Part shown: positions 1 through 10,489 of the stretch, in pieces
How the letters are laid out: every line of letters begins with the position of its first letter
Numbering within the stretch: position 1 is the first letter of the stretch
From: Ailanthus altissimus
Lineage: Eukaryota; Streptophyta; Magnoliopsida; Sapindales; Simaroubaceae
Assembly (NCBI GenBank): GCA_946807835.1
Contig: OX327702.1
Location: forward strand, 3,596,001 to 3,660,000
DNA: 64,000 bases
Direction: 5' to 3'
Translations under genes and position numbers: made by a program
The notes under the pieces: model-generated
Told to the model about the DNA's origin: nothing
Database searches by the model: none
Seen by the model: the letters and a program-made list of their open reading frames with translations, nothing else

Positions 1-47
1 TCATTAGCCAAACATTTGTGTAAAAAGAATAAGTTTATCAACTGTCC

Positions 48-450
48 ATGTCTAAGGAGATGATAATAAAAGATCATATAAATACCTTTAACAAGATCAT
101 AATTGATCTAGAGACTATCGATGTAAAGATAGAGAATAAAAATAAGGTGATCATCCTGTTGAATTCTCTTCCCTATAGTTATGACCACTTTGTTGATATG
201 GTGCTTTACGATAGAGAGTTTAACCATGATTGATGTGAAATAATTGTTAAACTCAAAGCAATTGGGAGCATAAATAGAGGTTAATGCAGAAGGATTATTT
301 GTAAGAGGATGGCCATTACATAGAGATGAAAAGAAGAAGGGCTTGAGATCGAAGTCCAGGGGTAATCCTAGGAAGTGCTATTACTATAAAAAAAATATGG
401 GCACTTCATAAAGGATTGCTCTGAGAAGAAAACAGAGGACAAAAATAGAG
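48..450 (+). pseudogene. Copia gag remnant with degenerate zinc knuckle
   Basis: Residues from position 48 (KDHINTFNKII, then LNSLPYSYDHFVD) match the conserved copia gag (UBN2-type) block. A frameshift and stops follow. Around 375-420 a CCHC zinc knuckle can be read (KCYYYKK..GHFIKDC) in which the second cysteine has become tyrosine and an extra base disturbs the frame. The product would have been the structural and RNA-binding protein of the particle. It is non-functional here. Confidence 0.8.
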
Positions 451-529
451 AGACAGATGCCACCTTAGCTTATGATGATAGCTATGATAGTGTAAAAACT
501 TTTATCGCTTCTAATGGTAAGAACTCTGA

Positions 530-895
530 CCGATATGTTCTAGATTTTGATTATACATTTCATATATGCCAAAATAAGTCATTGTTTACTAATTTTCAAC
601 CTATTATTATTGGTAAAGTATTAATGGTAATGATATAGCTTATCAAGTGATGAGAATTGGTAATGTTAGACTTAGATTGCATGATGAAAGAGTGAGAAAG
701 TTATTAGAAGTTAGATATGTTTCTGACCTCAAAAGAAACTTGATCTCAATAGGGATGTTAGACCAGAATGGATATTCCATTAAGATTGTTGGAGGGGTTA
801 TAAGAGTGTTGAGAGGTTTCATGGTTATGATGAGAGGTAAAAAGTGCAAAGGTGTATATGTGCTGAAAGGAGAGGTAGTGAGTGATTCTGCATAA
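530..895 (+). pseudogene. Copia protease / pre-integrase remnant
   Basis: A segment near 530-600 reads DRYVLDFDYTFHICQNKS, the usual copia protease start. The catalytic D-S-G triad has become D-F-D, which should abolish activity. After a frameshift, 647-895 continues with the GAG-pre-integrase region (LRLHDERVRKLLEVRYVSDL, then ISIGMLDQNGY), which copia elements carry between protease and integrase. A stop follows at about 893. Confidence 0.75.
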
Positions 896-934
896 TTCTT
901 TATTGATGATGAGAATATACAAACTAAGTTATGA

Positions 935-1664
935 CATCTAAGGTTAGCTCACGTAGGTAAAAGGAACGTAAAAGAGTTATATAATTAAAATGCATTTAGA
1001 GAGGATAAGTTCTAGCCATTAGAGTTTTGTGAGCAATGTGTGTTAGAGAAAGTATATAGGGTAAGTTTTAATATTGAAGAGCTCAAAACAAAGGGTAATT
1101 TTGATTATATACATTCAAATCTTTGGGGGCTAGTACAAGCAATAACTTATGGTAAGGTAAGGTATTTCCTCATGTTCATTGATGATTATTCAAGGAAGCT
1201 TTGGGTATATATGTTGAAGAGTAAAGAGTAAGTGTTTAAGATGTTTAAAACATGGAATGACCTTGTTGAAAATCAAACTAGCAAGAAAAATAAAAGACTT
1301 AAGGACTGATAATGGCTTCGAGTATTGTAACAAGGAGTTTGATAGCTTTGTTGTTAAGTATGAGATTACAGAGCAAAAAAATGTGAGATCAGCACCATAG
1401 CAAAATGGTACGGCAGAGAGGCTGAACAATACCTCTCTTGAAAGGGTTAGATGCATATTGATCAATACAAAAATGTTTAAGGCATTTCAGGGTGAGGCTG
1501 TAATGACAACAGCCTATTTGATCAATAGAATTCCCTCTTTGGCGATAGACTTCAATACCATAGAAAAACGTGGTCTGATAGCCTTCCAAAGTATCATTAC
1601 CTTTGGATATTTGACTACTTAGCTTTCGTGTATGTAAAGAAAAGCAAATTAGAATCCAGAGCAA
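935..1664 (+). pseudogene. Copia integrase remnant
   Basis: The zinc-binding part is visible as LAHVGKRNVKEL and CEQCV. The catalytic core follows: IHSNLWG (usually IHSDLWG, so the first catalytic Asp is now Asn), FIDDYSRKLWVYMLK, then a TDNGFEYC block and NGTAERLNNTSLERV with the final Glu. The domain is broken by several stops and frame changes. It once inserted the cDNA into the host chromosome. It is inactive by mutation of the first catalytic residue as well as by stops. Confidence 0.85.
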
Positions 1665-2149
1665 TAAAAGAGATATTTATAAGGTATCCCGAGGGTGTGA
1701 AATGATATAAGGTGTAGTACAAATAGTTGAAGTCACCAAGAAATATCATAAGTAAAATATGATATTCAATGAGATGATAATGATGAAAAAACCCCAAGAA
1801 GAAGAGAAAGAATAACATGTGCCTAAGGAAGTTTTAGTACCTGAAATAATTGAAGTTGAAGTTAAAGTAGAGCCTAAAAGAAGATCTGAGATGCCCTCAA
1901 ATCAACACTTCAGCATGATAATCATGGAATTTGAACAAAAGACACCAGTTAATTCCTCTAAGTCCATCCAAAGTCAATTTAGGACTCCTGTGATGGAACT
2001 TAAAGAGTACTAATTAGCTAGAGATAGGCTAAAGATAATAATAAATCTACTAATAAGGTATGCTAAAGCAAATTTAATTACTTGTGCCTTTAATTCTATA
2101 TACATTCTTGAATATGATGAACTCGGGATATATGTGAAGGCTATAAAGA

Positions 2150-2776
2150 GTGAGAATAGTGAGAAGTGGTAGCGGGCCATAGAAAATGAGATTAGTTCTC
2201 TTCTTAAGAATAATACATGGGCTTTGGTGGAAAGACCCCACAACAAGAAACTAGTTGAGTGCAAGTAAGTGTACAATATTAAAGAGAGGATACTAGAAAT
2301 TGAGCCTGTGAAGTTTAAAGTTAGACTAGTAGCACAAGGTTTCACTCAGTGTGAGGGGATAGACTTTTATGAGATCTTCTCACCAATTATCAAGCATACA
2401 TTTATTAGGATTTTGTTAGTCATGTGTGCAAACCTTAACATACATCTAGAGAGGATGGATATAAAAATAATTTTTCTACATGGAGAGCTTAAAGAGAAGA
2501 TATACATGTCAAAGCCACAAGGCTTTGTAGAACTTGGCATGGAGGTGAATACTTGCTTATTAAAAAAGTCATTATATAGGTTAAAGTAATCTCCTAGACA
2601 GATATAAGAGATTTGCTGATTTCATGATGACTTGTCATTTCAATGGAAGTAAGTATGATGGTTGTATGTACTTTAAAAGCTTAAGTATGGGATGAGTATG
2701 TATTTGTTTCTATATGTGGATGATTTGCATGTACAGATATAGAATAAATCTAGAAACTCAAGAAGCAGCTGAGTGG
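2150..2776 (+). pseudogene. Copia reverse transcriptase, N-terminal part, interrupted by solo LTR
   Basis: FKVRLVAQGFTQCEGIDF, then DIKIIFLHGELKEKIYMSKP, is the strongly conserved copia RT core. The YVDD catalytic box is read at 2713-2724 in another frame after stop codons. The domain stops at 2776 where a solo LTR begins, and it resumes at 4220 (EFEMKDLAVIKRILGMDII). Confidence 0.9.
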
Positions 2777-4214
2777 TGATAAAGGCAAATTTGTCATATA
2801 TTTTCTCATGTTTTTATTATTGATATTTTATGATTTTATGAGAATAGATAGCTATTTATGTACTTTATTGTTATTTATAGGGACTTGAACGAAATTTAAA
2901 GAGTGCAAAGTTTTCAAAGTATGTGTCCATAGCCCCAGCGCCACGAGGATTATCGCCCCAGCGCTGGAATAGTGATCGAAATAAGAAATACGACCTGTTT
3001 TAGTGGCATCTGGCGCTCCAGCGCCAAATAGTCAGCGCTCCAGCGACGAGACAGAGCCCCAGCGCTATAAACACACCGCGCCAGTGATGAAGCCTTTTTC
3101 ACGCGTCGCCCCAACGACAACTGTATAGCACCCCAGCGGTAGCGCGATTCCTAATCCGACGAGAATTGAGATTTTCAAGCTCAAATAAAACCCTATAAAA
3201 AGCCACTTGACCCCAGACGTAAAAGGAGGACCAGAGAAGAACCTAGATTAACCTGAAGAGCACCTAAGACACATTCAAGAACACCAAGAATACAGAGCAC
3301 GAGTCTTGAAGAGCAATAGGAGTTTAATTGAAACAACTTTAGAGAGAGATTCAAGGCGTTCTTCGGCATAAAAAGATCTTAGGCAGTGCAATTAAGAGTA
3401 ATTCGATGTCTATATCGATTTGTTATTGATTGTATCATGGTTTATTATTATTTTTACTGCTGTTCTCTTGTAGCCATGAGCTAAACTTATTTTCTAGAGT
3501 TAATACTTGAACTCAATATATGTGCTTAATTGCCATATCTTTAGAATATTTAATAAACTTAGTTCTTTGATATTTAAATTACTTGATCTTAATGCTTCAA
3601 TATATCTGGCCAATATATGGTGAATAAGTTGGTAATATTATTGATAAACTCGAAAGAGGAATCATAATATTTGGACCTAGGTAATTTGATGCATGATTAT
3701 AGAGTAACATTCAATGTTGCATATGCAAGTTTCAATTTAGGATAAGAATCTACCTAATTGGCATGTATGATTAATAAGACCTAATCTTAATGAATCTTAA
3801 TTTTTTACAAGTACCATAGGAATATAGGTATTTGATAAATTAAGGTATACTTGTATGACCTTGGAAAACGCTTGTGAATACATTAGTGTCTTGATCAATA
3901 ACAAAGACTAAGGGAGTTAAATATTAGAATGTTAATCATTAGAAAGCATATTAAGGGATAGTATTAATCCTAGGTTTTCTCTATATTGCTATCACTTAAA
4001 TCTCTTTGCATTGTGCCTTTGTTTTTATATTTTCTACATTCATTCTTAGATTTTTATTTTCTGAATAATTATTAGGAAGACATAATTTTAGTAATTGGTT
4101 AAAAAGAAGAAATTATCCATGTGGCTTCGACATCCGACTTATTTAGTCTTTTTATTACTTGTATACGATAGTGTATACTTGCACTTAATTTTATGATATA
4201 GAAATATCGCATCA
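2777..4214 (+). mobile_element. Solo LTR, TGATA..ATCA gypsy-type family, copy 1
   Basis: The 1438-bp sequence starts TGATAAAGG and ends GCATCA. It is flanked by the exact 5-bp duplication AGTGG (2772-2776 and 4215-4219). Removing it and one duplication rejoins the copia RT frame, so it is a solo LTR left after LTR-LTR recombination. It carries a GC-rich cassette of GCGCTCCAGCGCC-like words (2936-3150), a TATA box (3192-3199) and an inner segment shared with the other family copies. The probable lineage is Ty3/gypsy, Athila/Tat-like, by its 3' segment near the terminus (inference). Confidence 0.92.
2936..3199 (+). promoter_or_regulatory. GC-rich GCGC cassette plus TATA box in LTR copy 1
   Basis: Repeated words CCCCAGCGC, GGCGCTCCAGCGCC, CAGCGCTCCAGCG and CCCCAGCGCT occur within about 215 bp in otherwise AT-rich DNA. 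The sequence CCCTATAAAAAG then follows at about 3190. The placement fits the U3 region upstream of a transcription start. The regulatory role is inferred. Confidence 0.5.
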
Positions 4215-4219
4215 AGTGG

Positions 4220-4538
4220 CGAGTTTGAGATGAAAGATTTGGCAGTAATAAAGAGAATTTTGGGTATGGATATTATAAGAAAAATAAGAGATGTTATTTT
4301 CTTGCTATAGCAGCAATATATACTCAAAATACTAAAATAGTTTGGTATATCCAATGCAAATGATGTCTGCACTTATTTGGCTATGTTCAAATTATTAGCA
4401 GTATAGTCACCAAAATCCGAAGAGAATTAACTACAGATGAATAAAATACCATATGTTAGCACTGTTGGGGGCATTATTTATGTGACAGTTTACATAAGGC
4501 TAGACATAGTACAAACGGTGAGTGTTATGAGTAGATAC
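4220..4538 (+). pseudogene. Copia RT C-terminal part / RNase H connection
   Basis: The segment continues the RT from 2776: GEFEMKDLAVIKRILGMDI, later PYVSTVGG-like text and VMSRY. Several stops are present. It is interrupted at 4538 by the second solo LTR and resumes at 5279 (ATGAAAAATCTGGGG, the M-NLGK segment). Confidence 0.85.
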
Positions 4539-5273
4539 TGATAAGGGTTCATTAAATCTAATATTTTTATCTTTCAAACTTAATATTTGTTCGTACAAAT
4601 TAAGATTATTTGGCTTTTAATGTATTTTATTATTATTTTTGTAGGTTTTGAGTCAACTGAGTAAATAGAGTCAAAACTCTAATAAAAATAAGCCAAAACA
4701 TCAAATTGCTATAGTTTTGCTACATTCAATTGATTCATTTTATATTGTGTTTAATGCTTTCATTATACTTGATCAATATTTTGAATGATTAAGAAACCAT
4801 GATAAACTCGACGGAGGATTCATGTGTTTAGCCAAGGGTAGTTTGATGCATGGTCATAGGGTAACAACTATGAGTTCCATCTAGGATAGACATATACCTA
4901 GGTGGCATGTATGGTATAATTTAGACTTGATCTTAATGAATTACATTCTAATTTGATTACCATAGACATATAGGTGATTGTTAGAATGTGTAATATAGTC
5001 ACTTGACCATTGACAGAGGCTTGTGATGAGATTAGTGTCTAAGCCAACAATTGGTATTAAGAGATTAACTAGGAGGTTAATAAATCCAATGAAATACTAG
5101 GAGACGAGTCAAAACCATAGATTATCTTTATTTATGAATTCTATCCTTTAATTTTGTTTAGTTTAATTGATAGAGTTAGATTAGTAAATTAAATTTTAGA
5201 TTGTGATTTTCTAAATAAAAGTTAGGTAGTTACAATAACGTGCATTTGCGTTAGGCTATTAAAGCATCAAGCA
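4539..5273 (+). mobile_element. Solo LTR, TGATA..ATCA family, copy 2, internally deleted
   Basis: The 735-bp LTR runs from TGATAAGGG to CATCAAGCA. It is flanked by GATAC at 4534-4538 and 5274-5278. Compared with the copy at 26680 it lacks the GC-rich cassette and TATA region: the text jumps from the CAAATTGCT segment directly to the TACATTCAATTGATTC segment. It therefore has no recognisable promoter. It lies inside the copia RT/RNase H region. Confidence 0.9.
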
Positions 5274-5278
5274 GATAC

Positions 5279-5450
5279 ATGAAAAATCTGGGGAAAGATC
5301 ATTAGCTTGTAATGAAATGGATATTGAAATAGTTCAAGGGATCGAACCATAGTTTGTTACATAAAAGAGCTGAGAATGAGGGTGAAATGGTAAGAGGATA
5401 TTAAAATTATGCGGGTGATCTCAATCAGAGAGGGTTTTTTACTGGGTACG
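5279..5450 (+). pseudogene. Copia RNase H, first part
   Basis: The text continues the copia C-terminal region (ATGAAAAATCTGGGGAAAG, then a YAGDLNQRGFFTGY block that matches the conserved DxAGD..TGY motif). It is cut at 5450 by a third solo LTR and continues at 6776. Confidence 0.85.
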
Positions 5451-6770
5451 TGATAGGGGCGTAAAAGCACTAGTATGTTTTGCACCAAACTTTTGTATTT
5501 TGCTCTAAATTATAAATATTTGATTATTTAATTGTGGTTTTTGATCATAAATAGATGCACAATGGAAAATGTGACGCATAGGAATAAACAGGAGGCGAAT
5601 CAGACCTCAAACAAAGAAATTACGCTCAAAATACGAAAGTAGCACTAGGCTAGTGACTGAGCGCCGCGGCACCTATGACAGTAGCTGAGCACCGCAGCGC
5701 CCACAACCTAGTGCCGCGGCAGTGAACAGTATCCGTATAAATAGTATTTTGCTACAGTATCTCGTAAACAGTATTTTTGAAGACAAAAACCTATAAATAG
5801 AAAGCAAAAAAAAAAACCCTAAAGGAGGAGAGAAAAAGAGAAAAAAAGAGAGGCAAAAATTTAGAGAGAGAATTCACAACACAAATCAAAGATTGAAGAA
5901 CCAAGATCAAGATTCAAGCTTCAAGTCAAGATTGAGGTTGAAGCACATTAAGGAGTCACTTTGATTAGTTTTTCTTCTCTTTCTTTATCATTATGTTCTT
6001 GTTCTTGTTGATCTTTATGAATTGGTTTGATACTTTTGATTTTGTGATGGGTTAATTTGTTCATCTAGGGTTAGACTATGTGAACCTAGTATAGATTTGA
6101 ATTGTGTTAAATTTTAGTTTATAAACTAGATACGTTCAATTGATTCATTCTATCTTGTGTTTAATGCTTTCATTATACCTGATCAATATTTTGAATGATT
6201 GAAGAACTATGATGAACTCGACGAAGAAATTCATATGTTTAGCCTAGGGTAGTTTGATACATGATTATAGGGTAACAACTATGAGTTCCATCTAAGATAA
6301 ACATATACCTAGGTGGCATGTATGGTATAATTTAGACTTGATCTTAATGAATTACATTCTGATTTAATTACCATAAACATATAGGTGATTGTTAGAATGT
6401 GTAATATAGTTATTTGACCATCGGCAGAGGCTTATGATGAGATTAGTGTCTAAGCCAATCAATTGGTATTAAGGGATTAACTAAGTGGTTAGTGAGTTTA
6501 ATAAAATATTAGGGGATGAGTCAAAACCCTAAATTATCTTTATTTGTGAATTCTACTCTTTACTTTTATTTAATTTAATTGATATAGTAGATTAGTTAAA
6601 TAAATTCCAGATTTTAGTTTTCTAAATAAAAGTTAAGTATGTACAATTTTAGTATTTGATTTATAGAATTAGATTGCATAGTCCCTGTGGGATCGATATC
6701 TGGACTTAAAATCCCATATTACTTGATACGATAGCGTGCATTGCGCTTAGTTACTATAGCATCACAATCA
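5451..6770 (+). mobile_element. Solo LTR, TGATA..ATCA family, copy 3
   Basis: The 1320-bp LTR runs from TGATAGGGGCG to CACAATCA. It has an exact GTACG duplication (5446-5450, 6771-6775) and splits the TGYV codons of the copia RNase H. It contains a GC cassette (GAGCGCCGCGGCACC and related words, about 5660-5715) and TATAAATA at 5792-5799. It is followed by the shared segment with CTGTGGGATCGAT and TATTACTTGATACG near its 3' end. Confidence 0.92.
5660..5799 (+). promoter_or_regulatory. GC-rich GCGC cassette plus TATA box in LTR copy 3
   Basis: Words GAGCGCCGCGGCACC, GCACCGCAGCGCCC and GTGCCGCGGCAGTG fall within about 55 bp. TATAAATA follows about 77 bp later. The same architecture is seen in the other LTR copies of the window. 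The promoter function is inferred. Confidence 0.5.
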
Positions 6771-6775
6771 GTACG

Positions 6776-7180
6776 TATTCACGATATTTGAGTATAATGT
6801 ATGTTGGATGTCGATTTTACAGTACATAGTGGCACTATCAACTATAGAGGTAGAGTATATGGTTGTGGGAGAAACTATAAAGGATACCATATGTTTAAAA
6901 GGTATCTAAGATGATAACTATTAAAAACATTGACACCGGTATGTATTGTGATAGATAAAGTACCATATACCTAAGCAAGCAACAAGTATTTCATGAGAGG
7001 TCAAAACACATTGATGTGCGACTTCATTTCATTAGAGAGATCGTTCAAAGTGGCGAGATTAGTCTAACGAAGATTGCATCGTCTGAAAATTTCACTGATA
7101 TATTGATTAAGCCACTGCCCTCGGTTAAGTTTATCCTTTATAAGAACTTAACCGAAGTCATCTCTAGTGAGCAAGTAAGA
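6776..7180 (+). pseudogene. Copia RNase H, last part
   Basis: STLQ-like text with VALSTIEVEYMVV, then HIDVRLHFIREIV and ENFTDILIKPLP, matches the end of copia polyproteins (TEAEY, H-DV--HFIR, ADI-TKPLP motifs). Frameshifts and stops lie between the blocks. A polypurine-like stretch ATGAGGGG sits immediately before the 3' LTR. Confidence 0.88.
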
Positions 7181-7240
7181 TGACGCGAAGATGAAGGATC
7201 TTTAAGAGTTTCTTGGTAGATTTTGAATCAATGAGGGGTT

Positions 7241-7833
7241 TGTTAAAAATTGGTGATTCAAAATTAAATATGAGTTTTAATTTTGAGTTAGAGACCAGTA
7301 AAAAGTTTGCAAGAAGTCTAGTACTTGAAGGTCATTCAAGGAAGAAGCAAAATGAAAAATTGGAAGCAAGGTACTATTTACGCGGCAACTTATGGGTATT
7401 TTTTATTTTACCTCAATTAACTTCTTTGAGTGGGATTTAGACTCCTAAAAGTAAGGACTCTTATTCCAATTAGTTTTAGGGTTTCTAAGATCATTGTAAT
7501 CACTATATAAACCATTATAAACATCAATTAAACAATATCACAACATAGATACCAAAAGAGAGTAATTGAGATAGTAATTGTGTCAATCATTTTTAATGAG
7601 AGAAAGAGATTCTTTATGAGTTTTTTTTAAGAGATTCTTTGTGAGTTTTTTTTAAGAGTTTTTTGTAAAATCTTGTTGATTCAATAATAAGAAGTAAGAT
7701 TTTGATCTGTTGTGAATGTAAACAATTGCTAAACCATGTAAAATATTGTGTTCTTTCTTTTATCTTTCATTCTCTATTATAATTTTTTTATCGTTTGCTG
7801 CATTATTTATAATTGTGTGAAGTGTTTCTACCA
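7241..7833 (+). mobile_element. 3' LTR of the copia element
   Basis: Starts TGTTAAAAATTGG right after the purine stretch at 7231-7238. It contains CACTATATAAACC and a run of repeated GAGATTCTTTGTGAG units, and it resembles the copia-type solo LTR at 49661-50365 through the TATA region. The 3' limit at TTCTACCA is inferred by that comparison. The 5' partner LTR is outside the window. Confidence 0.7.
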
Positions 7834-7837
7834 TAAT

Positions 7838-7940
7838 AGTATCTTTTTCGATTTTAATAATTAATAAATTTCATTCTCCTTTAAAAAATGGTTGGCTTAA
7901 TTTTAATTCTACACAAATTTGTGTAGTCAAACTCAAAATT
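7838..7940 (+). repeat. Dispersed duplicate, copy A (partner 12773-12870)
   Basis: AATTAATAAATTTCATTCTCC and ATGGTTGGCTTAATTTTAA recur at about 12795-12836 with few differences. Copy A additionally holds an 18-bp perfect palindrome (CTACACAAATTTGTGTAG, about 7903-7920) that is absent from the partner. The two copies lie about 4.9 kb apart in the same orientation. Confidence 0.75.
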
Positions 7941-8011
7941 TATATATTTTATTTCATTGTAGAGTAAGAAACTGTTCAAGGAAAGTTGTCTATTTCTTTA
8001 CTTATTTTAAA

Positions 8012-8270
8012 GGAAAATTTTCATTGTTGACCACATTTTGAGGTAAATTTTTTTTTTGATTGTAATCAAATTTTTTATACTTTAGTAACTAAAAATATAA
8101 TACTTTTTTATTTATATTTTTTCATTGTTTGTATAATTTGCAAATATATATATTTAATTAATTTAATCAAAAATGTATTTTTTATGAGAAATAATCAAAA
8201 TTAATTATGTACATGAAAATTATTTTAAAAATTAATTATAAAATAAAAAAAAACAAAGCGCTAAGCTAAT
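8012..8270 (+). repeat. Left terminal inverted repeat of the Mutator-like element
   Basis: Pairs with about 10030-10289 in reverse complement with scattered mismatches and small indels. Its outer end GGAAAATTTTC corresponds to the opposite end read as GGAAATTTCC. Confidence 0.8.
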
Positions 8271-8713
8271 GCGCATACAAACATTCGCACTTTAGTGTGC
8301 ATCAACTTAGAAAAGCACACATGTGTGCTTCTTTTTCTTTCTTTTTTTGTTATAAATTATAATTATAATAATATTTAATTTTAAATTATTTTAGATATTA
8401 TTATAATTATAATTTATAATTAGAAGAAAGCACACGTGTGCCTTTTATTTTCAAGTTATAAATTATAATTATAATAATTTTTAAAATAATTTTTAAAAAT
8501 AAATATTTATTTTAAAATTTTTTAAATTTTTAAATGATTTAATGTATTTTTTAATTTATTGTAATTAATTTATCAATAATCATAAATTTATTTTTTTGAG
8601 AAATAATAAAAAATAATTACTAACATAAAAAATTATTTAAAAACATAATTATAAAATTTTTAAAATATATAATATATCACCAACGCGCATGCGTTGGCCA
8701 TGTGGTGCCACAT

Positions 8714-9130
8714 TAGGGTAGACATTTATGGTTTAATGTTCGAGGTTTAGGGTTTCAAAATTTAGGATTTACAATTTAGATGTTAGGGTTTAAAGTTCAT
8801 TATTTAGGATTCATGGTTTACAGTTAGGGGTTCAAGGGTTAATATAAAATAAATCTTAATATAAATAAATTTATGACAAAAAATGTAGATTTTATAAAAA
8901 TATTAAATTTTTTTTAAAGAAATGCCACATGGCGCCACCTTGCCCTAAACCCTAAAACTCTAAAACCCCTAAACTTTTAATCCCGAACTTTAAACCATAA
9001 ATTTTAAGTCCTAAACCCTAAAACCCCTAAACCTGAACCTTAAACGTTGAACTATGAATCTTAAACTGTGACTTCTAAACTTTAAATCTCAAATCTTAAA
9101 TTTTAAACTCTAAATGCCTACCCTAAACCT
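8714..9130. repeat. Degenerate telomere-like repeats, head to head
   Basis: From 8741 to 8840 the plus strand holds variants of GGTTTAGGGTTT. From 8941 to 9130 it holds variants of CCCTAAACCCTAAAACCCC. The two arrays are therefore inverted relative to each other, with about 100 bp of AT-rich DNA between them. The units match the plant telomere heptamer with many changes. They lie entirely inside the Mutator-like element. Confidence 0.7.
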
Positions 9131-10029
9131 AATTAATTAATTTTTTATTTTTGAAATTAATTTAATTAATTATTTAAAACTAATTAAAATTTTGTTGGTT
9201 TTTATTAAAATTTATTTTTTTTAAATAAATAAATAATTTTATTTTATTAAAATTTTATTTTTTAAATTAATTTAATAGTTTAATTAAATTTAAATTTTTT
9301 CATTTTGACAAAGGAATTTAGTGATCGAAATATGCACCATGATAATATTAGCAACATCTGAAAAAATAACACCAAAATAATTATTGGTTTAGTATAAATA
9401 TATGTATAATAATTAAAAAAATACAAAATACTAACTAAAATTAAATAATAATTTAGGTACAATTTTAATATTAATAATTAAATAATTTTATTCCAAAATA
9501 ATTGTTTTAAAACATAATTGCCACATGGCATCCTTACGTGGCACCATGTGGCCAACGCGTGCGTGTTAGCTTACCAATAATTAAAAAATAAAAATTTTAT
9601 TGTATGAAAAATTATTATATACTTTTTTTATTATGTTACTTTGTGTTAAAATGTTGAGTTTCGTAATTTTTGTAATGTACTTATTCTTTTTATTCCTTCA
9701 AGACATTTTCATTCTTGAAAAACATACAATTATTAGTATTTAACCAATTGCATAATTCAAATAATTACTAAAATTTAAAAATAATTATTAGTAAAAACAT
9801 TATTAAAACATTTTTTTAACTAATGAAAATAATATAATAATGACAAATTTTTTTAAAATAATGGCTAAACTTAAATAATTTGCACACAATTTTAATATTT
9901 TTAATTAAAACATAAATTAATTAAATGATTTTTTTTGAAAATTTGGCCACGAGGCACCATGTGGCAGCACCAGCGCACACGTCAGTGGGCTTACTTGGCC
10001 TAGCGCGTGTGTTCCCAAGGCAAAGTGGG

Positions 10030-10289
10030 CAATTTGCTTTTTTTCTTTAAATTTTATAATTATTTTTTAAAATAAGCTTTTTTGTAAATAATTAATTTTG
10101 ATTATTTCTCATAAAAATATATTTTTGATTAAATTAATTAATTATAATTAATTAAAAATATATATTTTTGTAAATTATACAAAAAAGGGCAAAATGAGAA
10201 AAGTATTATGTCTTTGGTTATTAAAGTATAAAAATTTTGACCACGGTAAAAAAATTACCTCAAAAAGTGGTCAACAGTGGAAATTTCCA
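10030..10289 (-). repeat. Right terminal inverted repeat of the Mutator-like element
   Basis: Reverse complement partner of 8012-8270. It shares the GTTGACCAC, GAGAAATAATCAAAATTAATTA and TTAATTTAATCAAAAAT blocks. Confidence 0.8.
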
Positions 10290-10489
10290 TATTTTACATC
10301 AATTAATCGAAATAAATAAATGATTTTAAATTAAAAATCTTCATGAGTTTGTTCCAAAAAAAAGTTATGAACTACTTTTTTACTAACATTCAATTACTCT
10401 AACTTTGATTCAATTAAGTTTTTTCATTGACTTAACTCTACTAAGGCTCGTGACTTTGATTTTTAAAAATACGAATGCATGTCATCCTG

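Larger units (their letters stand above)
1..7833 (+). mobile_element. Decayed Ty1/copia retrotransposon, 5' end outside window, split by three solo LTRs
   Basis: Copia order is recognisable on the plus strand: gag (1-450), protease-like segment (about 530-600), integrase (about 900-1660), reverse transcriptase (about 2150-2776, then 4220-4538), RNase H (5279-5450, then 6776-7180) and a 3' LTR (7241-7833). Integrase before RT is the copia order. Every domain has stops or frameshifts, so it cannot be autonomous. The body is continuous once the three inserted LTRs (2777-4214, 4539-5273, 5451-6770) and one copy of each 5-bp target duplication are ignored. The 5' LTR lies upstream of the window. 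Confidence 0.9.
8012..10289. mobile_element. Non-autonomous Mutator-like (long-TIR) element
   Basis: The sequence 8012-8270 is an imperfect inverted copy of about 10030-10289. Both ends, read inward, contain GTTGACCAC, then TTTTGAGGTAA, then TATACTTTA, with matching AT-rich blocks following. The flanks are TATTTTAAA (8003-8011) and TATTTTACA (10290-10298), a 9-bp duplication with one mismatch, as expected for the Mutator superfamily. No transposase frame is visible inside. The interior has repeated GCCACATGGCGCCACC-like words, nested inverted repeats and telomere-like arrays. The element is about 2.28 kb. Confidence 0.8.
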
